Origin: Solwaraspora sp. WMMD406
GTDB taxonomy: Bacteria; Actinomycetota; Actinomycetes; Mycobacteriales; Micromonosporaceae
Assembly: GCF_029626025.1 (NCBI RefSeq)
Contig: NZ_JARUBF010000001.1
Span: 4,744,001 to 4,808,000 of the forward strand
Direction: 5' to 3'
DNA: 64,000 bases
Shown here: positions 63,770 through 64,000 of the stretch, in pieces
Position numbering within the stretch: the stretch's first letter is position 1
How the letters are laid out: each line of letters opens with the position of its first letter
Program-made: the position numbers and the translations under genes
The notes under the pieces: model-generated
What the model was told of the DNA's origin: nothing
The model's input: the letters and a program-made list of their open reading frames with translations, nothing else
The model's database searches: none

Positions 63770-64000
63770 TTGGCCCTGGCCTACCTCGGAGCCGGCATGA
63801 CGTCGATCATCGCCTTGGTCTTCCTCATCCCGCTCGGCCTGCAGCTGCAGCAGGAAACCCGCGAACAGGCCCTGGCCGACGCGGCGCGCCGGGCCGCGGT
63901 GATCAGCGGCGCGCTCGCCATCAGCAACGACCCGGCGACGGTACGGCGAGCGGTCGACAGCCTCGGCGAGGATCCGGCACGTCAACCCGTGGTGCACGGG
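63770..64000 (+). CDS. Sensor histidine kinase, N-terminal fragment (cut by window edge)
   Basis: An open frame of 77 codons runs to the edge: LALAYLGAGMTSIIALVFLIPLGLQL is a first transmembrane helix, followed by QQETREQALADAARRAAVISGALAISND, typical for the extracytoplasmic sensor of actinobacterial HK after an OmpR regulator. Start uncertain: TTG 63770 just after the regulator stop, or ATG 63806. No catalytic domain is in the window. Confidence 0.75.
   Translation, partial: MALAYLGAGMTSIIALVFLIPLGLQLQQETREQALADAARRAAVISGALAISNDPATVRRAVDSLGEDPARQPVVHG

Overview
The window is a chromosomal segment of a high-GC actinomycete, most likely Micromonosporaceae. This rests on GC-rich codon use with many GTG and TTG starts, GTGA/ATGA translational overlaps, XRE-DUF5753/DUF397 pairs, phosphatidylinositol mannoside genes, and a housekeeping gene order that matches the hisS-to-thrS stretch known from mycobacteria. 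No rRNA, tRNA, CRISPR array or replication origin was seen.

The left half (about 1-30.5 kb) starts with the 5' end of aspS and a CPA1 antiporter, then holds three nitrogen-acquisition modules within 27 kb. (1) A complete urease operon, ureABCFGD (3.48-8.28 kb), follows a GlnR-like box. (2) A guanidine operon (16.69-20.90 kb) has a clear guanidine-I (ykkC) riboswitch, a ureohydrolase with the guanidine-hydrolase-type D-R-H-V-D metal motif and a histidine-rich N-terminus, and a lipoprotein/permease/ATPase ABC importer. (3) A urea importer, urtABCDE, lies on the minus strand (25.6-30.5 kb). Read together they give guanidine uptake, hydrolysis to urea plus ammonia, urea uptake, and urea hydrolysis to ammonia. 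This relay is the most interesting system here. Between the modules lie regulators (XRE, TetR, HxlR, two-component), an aldo/keto reductase, an SDR, a methyltransferase, an ABC-2 exporter and a thioesterase. An intact IS701-family element with a TTAG target duplication sits between a phosphotransferase remnant and a maleylpyruvate-isomerase-like gene, whose C-terminus it has rewritten.

The right half (30.7-64 kb) is the conserved housekeeping block: acyl-ACP desaturase, hisS, an MBL hydrolase, two membrane-anchored cyclophilin-like proteins, rel, apt, secF, secD, yajC, ruvB, ruvA, ruvC, then yebC, pdxT, pdxS, pimA, an acyltransferase, pgsA, HIT and thrS. It is interrupted twice. Between ruvC and yebC lies a 5.5-kb accessory block with a lipoprotein, a frameshifted B12-binding regulator, a VapBC-like pair, a zinc-ribbon protein and an XRE/DUF397 pair, with two related palindromic repeats around its core. 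Between pgsA and HIT lies an EF-G2-like gene that has lost domain IV and the reading frame. The window ends with a cyclopropane-fatty-acid-synthase-like methyltransferase and a two-component system whose kinase runs off the edge.

Three genes look damaged (phosphotransferase remnant, B12-binding regulator, EF-G2-like). Many short inverted repeats sit in divergent promoters and are listed as candidate operators. All functions are read from the sequence alone; no database search was run.
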